This document shows, one piece after another, positions 1 to 8,262 of a stretch of 64,000 bases of DNA. The notes beneath the pieces were generated by a model. That model was given only the letters and a program-made list of their open reading frames with translations. It was not told the DNA's origin and did not search any database. This stretch comes from Janthinobacterium saanense. GTDB taxonomy: Bacteria > Pseudomonadota > Gammaproteobacteria > Burkholderiales > Burkholderiaceae_D. The position numbers and the translations under genes are program-made. The stretch spans positions 62,001-126,000 of the forward strand of contig NZ_JACHCI010000013.1 in the NCBI RefSeq assembly GCF_014200675.1, written 5' to 3'. How positions within the stretch are numbered: the first letter of the stretch is position 1; every line of letters starts with the position of its first letter.

Positions 1-1
1 C

Positions 2-355
2 AATAAACTGGCGCCAGCCGGCCCGGACGGCCTGGTGGCGTGGGAAGAGCGCACGTATTATGCGGTCTTTTTTGCCGCTGTTATCTGGGCCTTTATCCGC
101 CCGCCGGCGCGCGCCGCGCATGAGTTGCTGATGCTGTGCGCGGTATTGTCGCTATTGTTGCCGTTTGCCCAGTGGTATGCGGGCGGCGTCAATCCCTTGC
201 TGTCGGCCTGGCGCGGCGAGACGGTCATCGTGGTGGTCGACCTGATGGCGCTGCTGTTTGCCTGGATCTACTGGTCCATGGCGCGCGCGGTGTTGCGCCG
301 TGGCTTGCATGGCGACCCACATAGCGTGTGGACCTTGCAAGCCTTGCCGGGCTGA
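2..355 (+). CDS. PepSY-associated TM-domain protein, C-terminal part (5' end outside window)
   Basis: The frame is open from the left edge, so this is the 3' end of a longer gene. The visible 117 residues contain a short soluble stretch with WEER, then three hydrophobic segments (around YYAVFFAAVIWAF, LLMLCAVLSLLLPF and VIVVVDLMALLFAWIYW) and a basic C-terminus. This spacing is typical of the last helices of PepSY-associated transmembrane proteins, which are inner-membrane proteins often found next to siderophore receptors. The call rests on the C-terminus only; the defining N-terminal part is not visible. A GTG at 35 is only an internal codon of the same frame. Confidence 0.6.
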   Translation, partial: NKLAPAGPDGLVAWEERTYYAVFFAAVIWAFIRPPARAAHELLMLCAVLSLLLPFAQWYAGGVNPLLSAWRGETVIVVVDLMALLFAWIYWSMARAVLRRGLHGDPHSVWTLQALPG

Positions 356-366
356 TGCATGAGAGG

Positions 367-389
367 AAGAGCCCGGCAGGCTCTTTCTT
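367..389. terminator. Intrinsic terminator between convergent genes
   Basis: A 7-bp perfect stem (AAGAGCC/GGCTCTT) with a 5-base loop is followed by TTCTT. It lies between the stop of the PepSY protein and the stop of the leftward ene-reductase gene and could serve both. Confidence 0.6.
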
Positions 390-395
390 GTGCTA

Positions 396-1484
396 TCAGT
401 AGCGTTCCAGCCAGTGCGCGTATTGCGCCGGCAAGGTCCACGAAGGGCGCTCGACACCCAATTCCTTGGCGGCGGCGTATGGCCAGTGCGGGTTGGCCAG
501 GTGCGAGCGGCCCACCATTACCAGATCGAGCTGGCCATCCTTGACTGCCTGTTCGGCGATGGCCGGCGTGCCGAAACCCCAGGCCGATGAGACGGGTATG
601 CCTGCTTCGCGGCGGATGCGTTCAGCGATGGGCGCCAGGAAAGGCGTGCCCCAGGGAATGGCCGCGCCAGGTATCGAAAAGCCCACGCTGACGCTGAGCA
701 TATCCAGGCCGGCCGCCTTGAAGCCGCGCACCAGGCCTATCGATTCCAGCAAAGTGGCTTCATCGCGGCCATCGTATTCGATCACGCCGAAACGCACGGT
801 CAGCGGCAGGCTTTCCGGCCATACCTCACGCACGGCTTTTAATGTTTCCAGCAGGAAGCGGGCGCGGTTTTCCACGCTGCCGCCATAGATATCGTCGCGC
901 TGGTTCGAGTGGGCGGAAAAGAAACTTTGTCCCAGGTAGCCGTGGGCAAAATGCAGTTCCAGCCATTCGAAGCCGATTTCACGCGCGCGCAGGGCGGCGT
1001 CGACGAAGTCCTGGCGCACGCGGGCGATATCGTCCAGGCTCATGGCGCGCGGCGTTTTCGGCAGGCCGGCGCCAAAGGCGATGGCCGATGGCGCGATGGT
1101 GTTCCAGCCACGCGCATCGCCTTCGGCAATATGGTCGTCGCCTTCCCATGGGCGGTTGGAGCTGGCTTTGCGGCCAGCATGGCCGATCTGGATGCCAGGC
1201 ACCGAACCGGCTGCCTTGATGGCCTTGACGACAGGGCCAAACGCTTGCGCCAGATCATCATTCCAGATACCGGTACAGCCCGGCGTGATACGGCCTTCAG
1301 GCGACACGGCCGTCGCTTCGACGATCACCAGGCCTGCGCCGCCGCGCGCCAGGGTGGCGTAGTGCGACAGATGCCAGTCGTTGGCCTTGCCATCGGCGGC
1401 CATGTACTGGCACATGGGTGGCACGGCGATACGGTTGCGCAGGGTAATATCTTTGAGTGTGAAGGGCTGGAAGAGGGCGGACAT
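396..1484 (-). CDS. xenA: XenA-type NADH:flavin oxidoreductase (Old Yellow Enzyme family)
   Basis: This 362-residue FMN-dependent TIM-barrel enzyme reduces activated alkenes and, in the characterised XenA, nitro compounds with NAD(P)H. The N-terminus MSALFQPFTLKDITLRNRI is followed by PPMCQY, placing Cys25 where the YqjM/XenA subclass has its flavin-tuning cysteine. The HFAHGYLGQSFFS segment supplies the substrate-binding histidine pair, GGSVENRARF the family signature, and VGRSHLANP the phosphate-binding end of the barrel. Length matches the family. It is divergent from an ArsR-type regulator, with a perfect palindrome between the two, so repression by that regulator is likely (inference). 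Substrate is not defined by sequence. Confidence 0.92.
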   Translation of the reverse strand: MSALFQPFTLKDITLRNRIAVPPMCQYMAADGKANDWHLSHYATLARGGAGLVIVEATAVSPEGRITPGCTGIWNDDLAQAFGPVVKAIKAAGSVPGIQIGHAGRKASSNRPWEGDDHIAEGDARGWNTIAPSAIAFGAGLPKTPRAMSLDDIARVRQDFVDAALRAREIGFEWLELHFAHGYLGQSFFSAHSNQRDDIYGGSVENRARFLLETLKAVREVWPESLPLTVRFGVIEYDGRDEATLLESIGLVRGFKAAGLDMLSVSVGFSIPGAAIPWGTPFLAPIAERIRREAGIPVSSAWGFGTPAIAEQAVKDGQLDLVMVGRSHLANPHWPYAAAKELGVERPSWTLPAQYAHWLERY

Positions 1485-1523
1485 GGTGGCCTTGGTTCGT
1501 GAAAGGGAGGAGTAGGATAAATT

Positions 1524-1553
1524 TCCATTGTTCGAATGTATTCGAACAATGGA
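1524..1553. promoter_or_regulatory. Perfect inverted repeat, probable ArsR-type operator
   Basis: Two 13-bp perfect arms (TCCATTGTTCGAA and TTCGAACAATGGA) are separated by TGTA. The palindrome is in the gap between the divergent xenA and ArsR-family starts, about 40 bp upstream of xenA and 21 bp upstream of the regulator. Long AT-flanked palindromes with a TTCGAA-like core are typical of winged-helix ArsR dimers. Binding itself is inferred. Confidence 0.75.
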
Positions 1554-1573
1554 TGGAGTATAGCTGATGGTGT

Positions 1574-1921
1574 ATGATTCTGCACATGCGCCCCCATAAA
1601 CACCCTCCCGCCAGCGATTTCGTCCTTGAACGTGTGCTCTACGCCTTGAGCGATTCCATCCGTCTCGACATCGTGCGGCGCCTGGCCGGCGTGGCAGCGG
1701 CCACTTGTGGCGAGCTTGACGGCGGCCGGCCCAAGTCCACCGTCTCGCACCACTTCAAGGTGTTGCGCGAATCTGGCCTGGTGTTTACGGAAAATAGCGG
1801 CACCATTCACATGAATTCGCTGCGCCGGCTCGACATCGACGCGCGCTTTCCCGGCTTGCTCGACGCCATCCTGGCGCAGCATCCGGTATCGGTATTTGCG
1901 GCTGCTGCCGCCAGCAACTAG
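1574..1921 (+). CDS. ArsR-family winged-helix transcriptional regulator
   Basis: A 115-residue protein of the usual ArsR size. Residues around 19-75 form the winged helix: RVLYALSDSIRLDIVRRLA leads into the first helices and KSTVSHHFKVLRESGLV is the recognition helix. The wing follows (FTENSGTIHMNSL). No CxC metal site is seen, so it is not a classical arsenic sensor; an organic effector or redox signal is more likely. Divergent transcription from xenA and the 13-bp-arm palindrome between them suggest that it controls xenA and itself. An alternative ATG at 1586 would shorten it by four residues; neither start has a strong ribosome-binding site. Confidence 0.88.
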   Translation: MILHMRPHKHPPASDFVLERVLYALSDSIRLDIVRRLAGVAAATCGELDGGRPKSTVSHHFKVLRESGLVFTENSGTIHMNSLRRLDIDARFPGLLDAILAQHPVSVFAAAAASN

Positions 1922-2041
1922 GCTGCGCGGCGACCCCATCCTTTAACCTCGGCTATCATATCGGCCGGTCGGCAAAATCATCAGCAAGTCGCTTGCTCGG
2001 GATTGTGTTGTTGAAATATAGCTGTGTAGCAAAGGTTGGGC

Positions 2042-3163
2042 ATGAAGGTAGTGGCAAGGGGAGTGGCGGACGAGGCAGTCCGCGCGCAGTTTGGCTGGAT
2101 TAATGTCTTGAAGGCAGGCGCGGCGCAGCTGATCGTACTGCATCATCTGGCCTTCTACGGCCCCATGTCCGATCACGTGCGGCGCATGCTGCCCGCCTTG
2201 CTCGACTGGCTGGGCGGCAGCGCCCGCATCGCCGTGCAAGTCTTTCTCGTCATCAGCGGTTTCCTGGTCGCCAAATCCCTGTCACCGGCCGGCTTGCCGG
2301 GATTGACGTCACCGCTGCGCGCCATCGGCCGGCGCTACGCCAAGCTGGCGCCGCCATTCATGGCGGCCACCTTGCTGGCCGCCGCCGCGTCCATCCTGGC
2401 AGCCAACTGGATGACGCACGATTCGATTTCCGCCCCGGCCACCCTGGACCAGCTGGGCGCCCACGCGCTCTTGCTGCATGGCGTGCTCGGCTATGAATCG
2501 CTGTCGGCCGGCGCCTGGTATGTAGCCATCGATTTCCAGCTGTATGCACTGACGGCATTGCTGCTATGGCTGGGTGGCCATGTGGCAGGCAAGCGCAGCG
2601 CGCCCTGGCTGATGCCGCTGGTGGTGACCCTGGGCATAACTGTTTCGCTGTTGCACTTCAACCTGGACGCCAGCTGGGACAACTGGGCGCCTTATTTCTT
2701 TGGCAGCTATGGCTTGGGCATGCTGGCCTGGTGGGCCAGCGACGTGCGTCGCAAGGCGGGCGCCACGACGGCCTTGCTGATCATGCTCGCCGTGCCGACT
2801 GTGCTGGCGCTGGCCATCAATTTCCGCAGCCGCATCGCGCTGGCACTGGTCGTCGCCTGCGCCCTGTTCCTGTTCGGCCGCTCGCGCACCCCGGCGCAGG
2901 GACAGGGCTGGTCGGTGGTCAATCGCCTGGGCCAGATATCGTATTCAGTCTTCCTGATCCACTTCCCCGTCTGCCTGCTGGTCAACGCCGCCTTTATCCA
3001 TCTTGCGCCGCTGGAGCCGTCATGGCAGGCGCTGGGCATGCTGACCGCCTGGGGCGCCAGCCTGGTTTGCGGCGCGGCCTTCCACCGCTGGGTGGAAGTG
3101 CCGCTGGGCCGCGCGGTTCACCTTGCCGTGGAGCATTTCATGATGCGGCCGGTGTTTGTGTAG
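2042..3163 (+). CDS. Acyltransferase family 3 membrane protein
   Basis: A 373-residue polytopic inner-membrane protein of the acyltransferase_3 family, whose members O-acylate cell-surface sugars and other envelope molecules. The N-terminal helix carries the HHLAFYG motif with the conserved histidine; further on are VFLVISGFLVAKSL, RRYAKLAPPF with the conserved basic residues, and about ten hydrophobic segments ending in SYSVFLIHFPV and the final amphipathic helix. The ATG at 2042 follows AAAGG at suitable spacing and is preferred to an in-frame TTG at 2036. It stands alone between a regulator and a convergent esterase, so the acceptor molecule cannot be inferred. Confidence 0.85.
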   Translation: MKVVARGVADEAVRAQFGWINVLKAGAAQLIVLHHLAFYGPMSDHVRRMLPALLDWLGGSARIAVQVFLVISGFLVAKSLSPAGLPGLTSPLRAIGRRYAKLAPPFMAATLLAAAASILAANWMTHDSISAPATLDQLGAHALLLHGVLGYESLSAGAWYVAIDFQLYALTALLLWLGGHVAGKRSAPWLMPLVVTLGITVSLLHFNLDASWDNWAPYFFGSYGLGMLAWWASDVRRKAGATTALLIMLAVPTVLALAINFRSRIALALVVACALFLFGRSRTPAQGQGWSVVNRLGQISYSVFLIHFPVCLLVNAAFIHLAPLEPSWQALGMLTAWGASLVCGAAFHRWVEVPLGRAVHLAVEHFMMRPVFV

Positions 3164-3172
3164 AAACTGGCC

Positions 3173-4483
3173 TTATGGCGCGGCAGTGATCTGATGCACC
3201 ATCGCCATGATGGCCGTCATCTGCGGCGCTGACTTCAAGGCATAGTTCGCGCCCGTATAACCCCACCAGTCCCAGCATCCCTCAGGGTTGCGCGGCTGTG
3301 CTGGGGAGGCGATCGCTTGCGGATACAGCACCAGAATATTGTTGGTGTCGGCCCATTCGTTGATGCCAGCCTGCTGCACGAAGGTGTTGCCGATATACGT
3401 TTGCCCTTGCTTGCAGCCATGCAAGGCGACCACCACCTTGCACGATTGCGTGGCGCAATTGCCGGGTACATACAGCCACGCCGTGCTATCCATGCTGATG
3501 GCGGCGCAATTATTGCCTGAACAAAAAGCGTTCTGATTGATCTGGGCATAACTGCCTTGTGGCATCGTTGTCGGCGCATGCAGATTGCCATAGAACATGG
3601 TCAAAAAGGTTTGCTCGGCATTCACGCCACAATTGTTCATGAATGGCGCCCCCAGGTGGCCACAGTCGCTGGCGGCGTCCGGCGTAATCCAGGAGTGCTG
3701 CGCGGGCGTCGTATTGTTGTAGACGATATTGCTGGCGCTGCTGTAGTTTTGGTAATAGGTTTGCAGCTGGTCCATCACTTGCTGGGACACCACCGTATCC
3801 CTGGTGCCGCTGAACATATAAATCGGTTTGCCGCCGATATTGCTGGTCGGATCGATCAAGCCGCTGTTGGCCATGCTGTCGGTATAGGCGGTCAGTGAGG
3901 CCAGCGGGATGCCGCCGTTGGCGCAGGCGGCTTTCCAGCTGGACAGCGCATCCTGGTTGCAATAATAAGGATCGCCGGCAAAGATTGCCGCGCCATGGAA
4001 ACTGGCCGAATTGGCGATCTGCAGTTGCACCGCCATCGCGCCACCGGAAGAAATGCCGGCCACGGTCACGCCGGCCGGGTCGGCATGGTAGGCGCCCAGC
4101 GCAACGGGTGCTGTCGAGGTGGCGGCAAAACTTTGCCCGGCTAGCGTTGCACTGCCCAGCTTGATATTCAGGCTGGCTGGCGAAAACGCGCTGATGCCTT
4201 GCATGCTGGGCGTGACGGCATAGCTGCCAGCGGCCAGGCCGCTAAAGGCATAACTGCCGTCGGCGCCCGATACCGTGGAAACGCCGTTGGCAAGGGTCAA
4301 GGTCACGCCGGCCAGTGGTGTATTGGCGCCTGCCAAAGTTACCGTGCCACTGATGCCAACCACGGATGAGGATTGTGCCAAATGGGACTGTTGCGGCAAT
4401 GCCGTATTGCTGCTGCCGCCGCCGCAGGCGCTCAGGGTGGCCGCGCAAGCGAACGCCACAAACAAACGGGAAAATCGGTGCAT
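3173..4483 (-). CDS. PHB-depolymerase-like esterase lipoprotein with an N-terminal beta-sandwich domain
   Basis: A 436-residue predicted lipoprotein: signal peptide with lipobox LSAC and lipidated Cys20. Residues about 43-125 form a carboxypeptidase-regulatory-like beta-sandwich (ADGSYAFSGLAAGSYAV). The rest is an alpha/beta hydrolase in permuted order: nucleophile elbow GISSGGAM comes first, then the Asp region SGTRDTVV and His region DCGHLGAP, and only afterwards the LHGCKQG oxyanion strand and CWDWWGY. This order resembles the circularly permuted fungal PHB depolymerase fold. It probably hydrolyses extracellular polyesters or related esters. The gene follows another exported hydrolase after a 24-bp gap, so they form an operon. 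Confidence 0.8.
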   Translation of the reverse strand: MHRFSRLFVAFACAATLSACGGGSSNTALPQQSHLAQSSSVVGISGTVTLAGANTPLAGVTLTLANGVSTVSGADGSYAFSGLAAGSYAVTPSMQGISAFSPASLNIKLGSATLAGQSFAATSTAPVALGAYHADPAGVTVAGISSGGAMAVQLQIANSASFHGAAIFAGDPYYCNQDALSSWKAACANGGIPLASLTAYTDSMANSGLIDPTSNIGGKPIYMFSGTRDTVVSQQVMDQLQTYYQNYSSASNIVYNNTTPAQHSWITPDAASDCGHLGAPFMNNCGVNAEQTFLTMFYGNLHAPTTMPQGSYAQINQNAFCSGNNCAAISMDSTAWLYVPGNCATQSCKVVVALHGCKQGQTYIGNTFVQQAGINEWADTNNILVLYPQAIASPAQPRNPEGCWDWWGYTGANYALKSAPQMTAIMAMVHQITAAP

Positions 4484-4507
4484 GAGAAGATTTCTTTCTG
4501 ATTAAAA

Positions 4508-5467
4508 TCAGTTGATGAAGTGCTGGCGGGTCAGCCATAGCCGGAACAGTTCGGGCCAGGCTTGCTCTTCGGGCATATCAGTCGCCAGACCGACGCCATG
4601 GGCGCCGTGCGGGAACAGATGGATATCGGCAGGGATGCCGGCCGCTTTCAGCGCATCGCCGAAGATCACGCTGTTGTGCGGATCGATGCGCTGGTCATCC
4701 ATGCTGACGAAGAGGAACACCGGCGGCGTGTGCGGGCCGACATGGTCCTGGCCTGACAAACGTGTTTCCAGCTGGCGCAGCTGTGCGCCGTGATAATCCT
4801 TCAGCAGATTGCTGCGCGTATTCGAGCTGCCATACACGGCCGGGTCCATGGATATGACGGGATAACCGAGACCGAGGGTATCGACCTTGGCGGAACTGGC
4901 ATCGACCGCGTCGTGCACAGGCAAGCCGAAATCATCGTCCGGATGCAAGGCCAGGGTGGTGGCCAGATGGCCGCCTGCGGAAAAGCCGAACACACCGATG
5001 CGTTTCGGGTCGATGTGCAGTTCGCGGGCGCGATGGCGCATCAGCTTGAGCGCGCGCTGGCCATCCCACATCGGCACCGGATAGCGATACGTGCCGTCAG
5101 GGCGCACCAGGCGGTAATACAACACGAAGGTGGTGATATTCAGGCGCCGCGAAAAATACTCGGCCACCGGCGTTTGTTCCTTCTGGTTCTTCAGGTGGTC
5201 GTATCCGCCGCCGGCCAGCAGCAGCATGGCTGGCGCGGCCGTATCACCATTAGCAGCCGGGAATACCCGCAGATAGGGAATGTCCTGGCAGGCGTCATCG
5301 CCGGCGGCGCCGGGCGCGCGGCCATCCCACAGGCGGATTTCGCCGGCGTCGGCGCTGTCGTAGCAATTTTCCGCCGTCGTGCTGGCGGTGGAGTGGTGTG
5401 GCCGCGCGATTGCTTGCTGACCGATAGTCAGCGCCAACATGGACAATAAAACAGTCATTCTACGCAT
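4508..5467 (-). CDS. Exported alpha/beta hydrolase (acetyl-esterase-like)
   Basis: A 319-residue secreted or periplasmic hydrolase with an N-terminal signal peptide (cleavage likely after AIARP or just before). The oxyanion region is LLAGGGYDHL, the nucleophile elbow GFSAGGHLA, the acid lies in DDQRIDPHNS and the histidine in FPHGAHGVGLA. The arrangement and spacing resemble BD-FAE/acetyl xylan esterase-like hydrolases of the alpha/beta fold. It is the first gene of a two-gene leftward operon with the PHB-depolymerase-like lipoprotein and is divergent from a LysR regulator. The substrate is not determinable; polymer side-chain esters fit the operon. Confidence 0.82.
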   Translation of the reverse strand: MRRMTVLLSMLALTIGQQAIARPHHSTASTTAENCYDSADAGEIRLWDGRAPGAAGDDACQDIPYLRVFPAANGDTAAPAMLLLAGGGYDHLKNQKEQTPVAEYFSRRLNITTFVLYYRLVRPDGTYRYPVPMWDGQRALKLMRHRARELHIDPKRIGVFGFSAGGHLATTLALHPDDDFGLPVHDAVDASSAKVDTLGLGYPVISMDPAVYGSSNTRSNLLKDYHGAQLRQLETRLSGQDHVGPHTPPVFLFVSMDDQRIDPHNSVIFGDALKAAGIPADIHLFPHGAHGVGLATDMPEEQAWPELFRLWLTRQHFIN

Positions 5468-5613
5468 ACTAGCCTCTGCCTATGATGAGATGGTGACCGG
5501 GTTTTGCAACAAATAGTCACAATCGGTCATATGCCCGGATCATAGGGCGGTCTCGCCCGGCTGTAAAATACAATAAAGTCGCCCTCACCATACTTCCTAT
5601 ATATAGCCAGCCC

Positions 5614-6543
5614 ATGGAACTTCGGCATTTGCGTTATTTCGTCACGGTGGCCGAGGAGGGGAACTTCACCCGCGCCGCACTGCGCCTGCACATGCAGCAG
5701 CCGCCGCTGAGCCAGCAAATCCGCGCGCTTGAAGAAGAGCTGGGATTCGCGCTGTTCCTGCGCCATCCGAAAGGGGTGGACCTGAGTCCGGCCGGCAAGG
5801 TTTATCTGCAGGAAGCACGCGCCATCCTCGACAAGGTGAAACGGGCAGGGCTGCGCGCAGCGCTGACGGCCTCGGGCATGGAAGGCCTGGTGTCGGTCGG
5901 TTTTACCAGTTCCGCCGTGGCGCACCCGCTGATTCCGCAACTATTGCACACCCATCGCGAGCAGCGCCCCCAGGTAGACATCCGCTTTAGCGAAGGCAAT
6001 GCCGCAACCCTGACCACCGCCGTCGCCAATGGCCGCATCGACCTGGCATTCTTGCGCATGCCGGTCGAGCGCCCGCCCGGACTGGTGTTCCACCGCCTGC
6101 TCGACGAAACCATGCTGCTGGTGCTGCCCGCCTGGCATGTCCTGCTGGCGCCGGCAGCCGGACAGGAGCAGATGCCTGGGATCAGGCTGTCAGCCTTGCG
6201 CGATGAAAAATTCATCCTGGTGCGCAAACCCGGCGCGCCCGGCATGTATGCCGCCCTGATCGACGCCTGCCTGGCAGCCGGCTACACGCCGCGCATCGCC
6301 GCCGAGGTCGACAACATGCTGACCAACATCAGCCTGGTCGCCGCCGGCGTCGGCATCTCCGTGGCGCCCGCCTCCATGGTGGGCTTCCATGCCCACGCCG
6401 TCCGCTATTGCCGCATCGCCGACAGCGCCGCTGGCCTGCACGCGCCCTTGACCCTGGTGGTGCGTGAAGACAACATGATGCCGGTAGTGGCGCATTTTAT
6501 TGATGAGGCAAAACGGCTGGCGGGCTTGGCGGAGTATTGCTGA
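5614..6543 (+). CDS. LysR-family transcriptional regulator
   Basis: A 309-residue LTTR. The N-terminal winged HTH (residues 1-60) reads MELRHLRYFVTVAEEGNFTRAA with the recognition helix around QQPPLSQQIRALEEELG, close to the BenM/CatM subgroup. Residues about 90-300 are the periplasmic-binding-like effector domain (SVGFTSSAVAHPLIPQLL onward). It is divergent from the two-esterase operon; the 146-bp gap between them probably holds a shared LTTR site, although no clear T-N11-A repeat was picked out with confidence. Regulation of the esterase operon is therefore inferred from position. The inducer is unknown. Confidence 0.92.
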   Translation: MELRHLRYFVTVAEEGNFTRAALRLHMQQPPLSQQIRALEEELGFALFLRHPKGVDLSPAGKVYLQEARAILDKVKRAGLRAALTASGMEGLVSVGFTSSAVAHPLIPQLLHTHREQRPQVDIRFSEGNAATLTTAVANGRIDLAFLRMPVERPPGLVFHRLLDETMLLVLPAWHVLLAPAAGQEQMPGIRLSALRDEKFILVRKPGAPGMYAALIDACLAAGYTPRIAAEVDNMLTNISLVAAGVGISVAPASMVGFHAHAVRYCRIADSAAGLHAPLTLVVREDNMMPVVAHFIDEAKRLAGLAEYC

Positions 6544-6602
6544 GTTTTGTCCCGGCTTGAAGGAGGACTGGCTGTTCTTATTATTTGTTACTACAATAAA
6601 TG

Positions 6603-6882
6603 ATGAGGATCACCTTTGATGCTGTCAAGCGTGAAAAGACGCTCATCGAGCGCGGCTTGGACTTTGCGCGCGCGACAGAGGTGTTTGAAGGGCTCACGAT
6701 CACGCTGCCAGACCAGCGCCAGGACTATGGTGTATGGTGAGCAGCGCTTCATTACCGTGGGCTGGCTTGACGAGCGCCTTGTCGTCCTGGTCTGGACGCA
6801 ACGTGGACTGGCACGCAGAATTATCAGCATGAGGAAAGCAAATGAACGTGAAATCGCAAAATACAGCCAAAGTCTGGCTTGA
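6603..6882 (+). pseudogene. brnT: BrnT-type toxin, frameshifted by a 7-bp tandem duplication
   Basis: Frame 1 from ATG 6603 reads MRITFDAVKREKTLIERGLD... to QDYG and then hits TGA after VW. The rest of a BrnT toxin continues in another frame: GEQRFITVGWLDERL, then RRIISMRKANEREIAKY, ending at 6882. The junction holds TATGGTG twice in tandem (6726-6732 and 6733-6739). Removing one copy restores ...QDYGEQRFITVG, a normal BrnT. BrnT is a RelE-like ribosome-dependent RNase. As it stands the toxin should be inactive, while the antitoxin gene that overlaps its 3' end is intact. Confidence 0.85.
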
Positions 6883-7141
6883 CCCGGACGATGCGCCTGA
6901 ACTGACGGACGATTTCTTTGAGCAAGGCGTTTGGCAAGTCGGCGACAAACCGATCTCCCGTCCCGAAGCGCAGCAAGAAATGACCCGCCGCCGTGGCCGG
7001 CCTGCTGGCAGTGGAGGCAAGGTCAGCACGACCATACGTTTCGACATCGAGGTGCTGGACGCCTTCAGGGCCACCGGTGAAGGCTGGCAAACGCGCATGA
7101 ATGATGCGCTGAAAGAGTGGTTGCGGGCGCGGCGGGCTTAA
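6842..7141 (+). CDS. brnA: BrnA-type antitoxin
   Basis: A 99-residue protein with an acidic N-terminal toxin-binding stretch (DPDDAPELTDDFFEQG) and a C-terminal ribbon-helix-helix DNA-binding part (KVSTTIRFDIEVLDAFRATGEGWQTRMNDALKEWL). In characterised loci BrnA neutralises BrnT and represses the operon as an RHH dimer. The start lies inside the 3' end of brnT (41-bp overlap), preceded by GAGGAAAGCA. The ORF is intact, unlike the toxin. Its stop overlaps the stop of the convergent AT-rich gene next door by two bases. Confidence 0.88.
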   Translation: MNVKSQNTAKVWLDPDDAPELTDDFFEQGVWQVGDKPISRPEAQQEMTRRRGRPAGSGGKVSTTIRFDIEVLDAFRATGEGWQTRMNDALKEWLRARRA

Positions 7142-8262
7142 TGGCTTGGTTCGGGCAAGCGAAGGCTGGGGGCGTGTCTGAATGGCAGAGCTGACCCTGG
7201 CTCCTCTATAGTTATTGAGAAAATTTTTTCATAAATGCACCTGACTATTTCTGTCATAACGACGCAGATTAAGTTCCAGTCAATTTTTTCATATTCTTTC
7301 CGATGATGAATCGGGCGGAAATGAACTAACGCATTGCGTAATTTATATATTTGCTTGCCGGCTAGATCTTTGATGTTAAGTATTGTTTGGTCAATGGTTA
7401 TACCTAGCGCTGTGAATAGATCCGGGAACACTGTTTCATCACATAAAGTAAGTAATGAGTTTAAACTGCTTGCCTCGGTTGCTCGCCAGCCTAGAGTTGC
7501 CTCCAGGATAATGGATATTTCATTCCAATCCTTTGTTAGGTTGAATTCGGTTGCAATCTTTCCTGCACTCTTGTATGAATATAGAGCCTCAATGCACCTA
7601 TAAAGAGCTAAAAATAGGCCGGCAGGGTCGGCATCAAAAACAGAGCGGCATAATGTCTGATAAGGTATATGTAGAGAGTCCAAATCGCATAAATTAGTTA
7701 GCGATGAGGAAAGGATTTTTTTTATCCAAAAGTCACCATTTTCACATTCCATTGCGCAAAATCGAAAAAATATTCGGTAAGCTTCAGTTTCAGATACTTC
7801 GCCCATTGTGAAAACTGATACGCTTGGAAATAAATTTTTCATTAGATCAAGCGAATGGCCTTTGTAGATGTGGCCACTATTAGAACGATCTTGAGCTTCA
7901 ACTATATTTCGAATTTCATCTGTAGACTTGATAGGTTTTGGAAGAAGTTCTCCAATGATAGTTGTAAAAATTCCTCCGGTTACTTCCACTTCAGTTAACT
8001 GTCCAAATATTTCGGCTTCGTCAAATCCGACAAGGCAGAAGTAGGCTCTCCCTAAATGCTCAAAAATGGCTGCGCGTCGCGTTAATGTGAAGTTTAAGGT
8101 GAAAACAATTTTTGCATCTGCTAAAAATGCTTTTTCGTTTGCGGTGGGGCCTGCAATCCATCGAGGGGTATTGGCATTTCGTATTGGGTTGCTTCTCCCA
8201 ATACAATAATTGTCCAAAAAGTGAAAAATTTCAGTATTTGTCGCCGTCATATTTCGAGACAT
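7138..8262 (-). CDS. Unknown AT-rich protein with a C-terminal HEPN-like RNxxxH motif
   Basis: A 374-residue protein without a recognised full-length family. The C-terminal third is helical with LFLALYRCIEALYSY and later YKLRNALVHFRP; R-N-A-L-V-H fits the RX4H motif of HEPN ribonucleases, and this layout (conserved helix, then RNxxxH) recalls HEPN domains of toxins and defence proteins. The start at 8262 is set by a TAATG stop/start overlap with the upstream gene and a GGAGAG ribosome-binding site, so the two are translationally coupled. The last about 20 residues (GSALPFRH...) are encoded by an IS481-like terminal motif, so the native C-terminus may be lost. Base composition is much more AT-rich than neighbours. 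Confidence 0.7.
   Translation of the reverse strand: MSRNMTATNTEIFHFLDNYCIGRSNPIRNANTPRWIAGPTANEKAFLADAKIVFTLNFTLTRRAAIFEHLGRAYFCLVGFDEAEIFGQLTEVEVTGGIFTTIIGELLPKPIKSTDEIRNIVEAQDRSNSGHIYKGHSLDLMKNLFPSVSVFTMGEVSETEAYRIFFRFCAMECENGDFWIKKILSSSLTNLCDLDSLHIPYQTLCRSVFDADPAGLFLALYRCIEALYSYKSAGKIATEFNLTKDWNEISIILEATLGWRATEASSLNSLLTLCDETVFPDLFTALGITIDQTILNIKDLAGKQIYKLRNALVHFRPIHHRKEYEKIDWNLICVVMTEIVRCIYEKIFSITIEEPGSALPFRHAPSLRLPEPSH
7174..7198 (+). repeat. IS481-like terminal motif, isolated copy
   Basis: This copy (GTGTCTGAATGGCAGAGCTG then ACCCT) differs by one base from copies in the 55-59 kb island. It sits inside the 3' end of the HEPN-like gene, where it provides an in-frame GSALPFRH tail. It marks the boundary between brnA and the AT-rich cassette. 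Confidence 0.7.
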
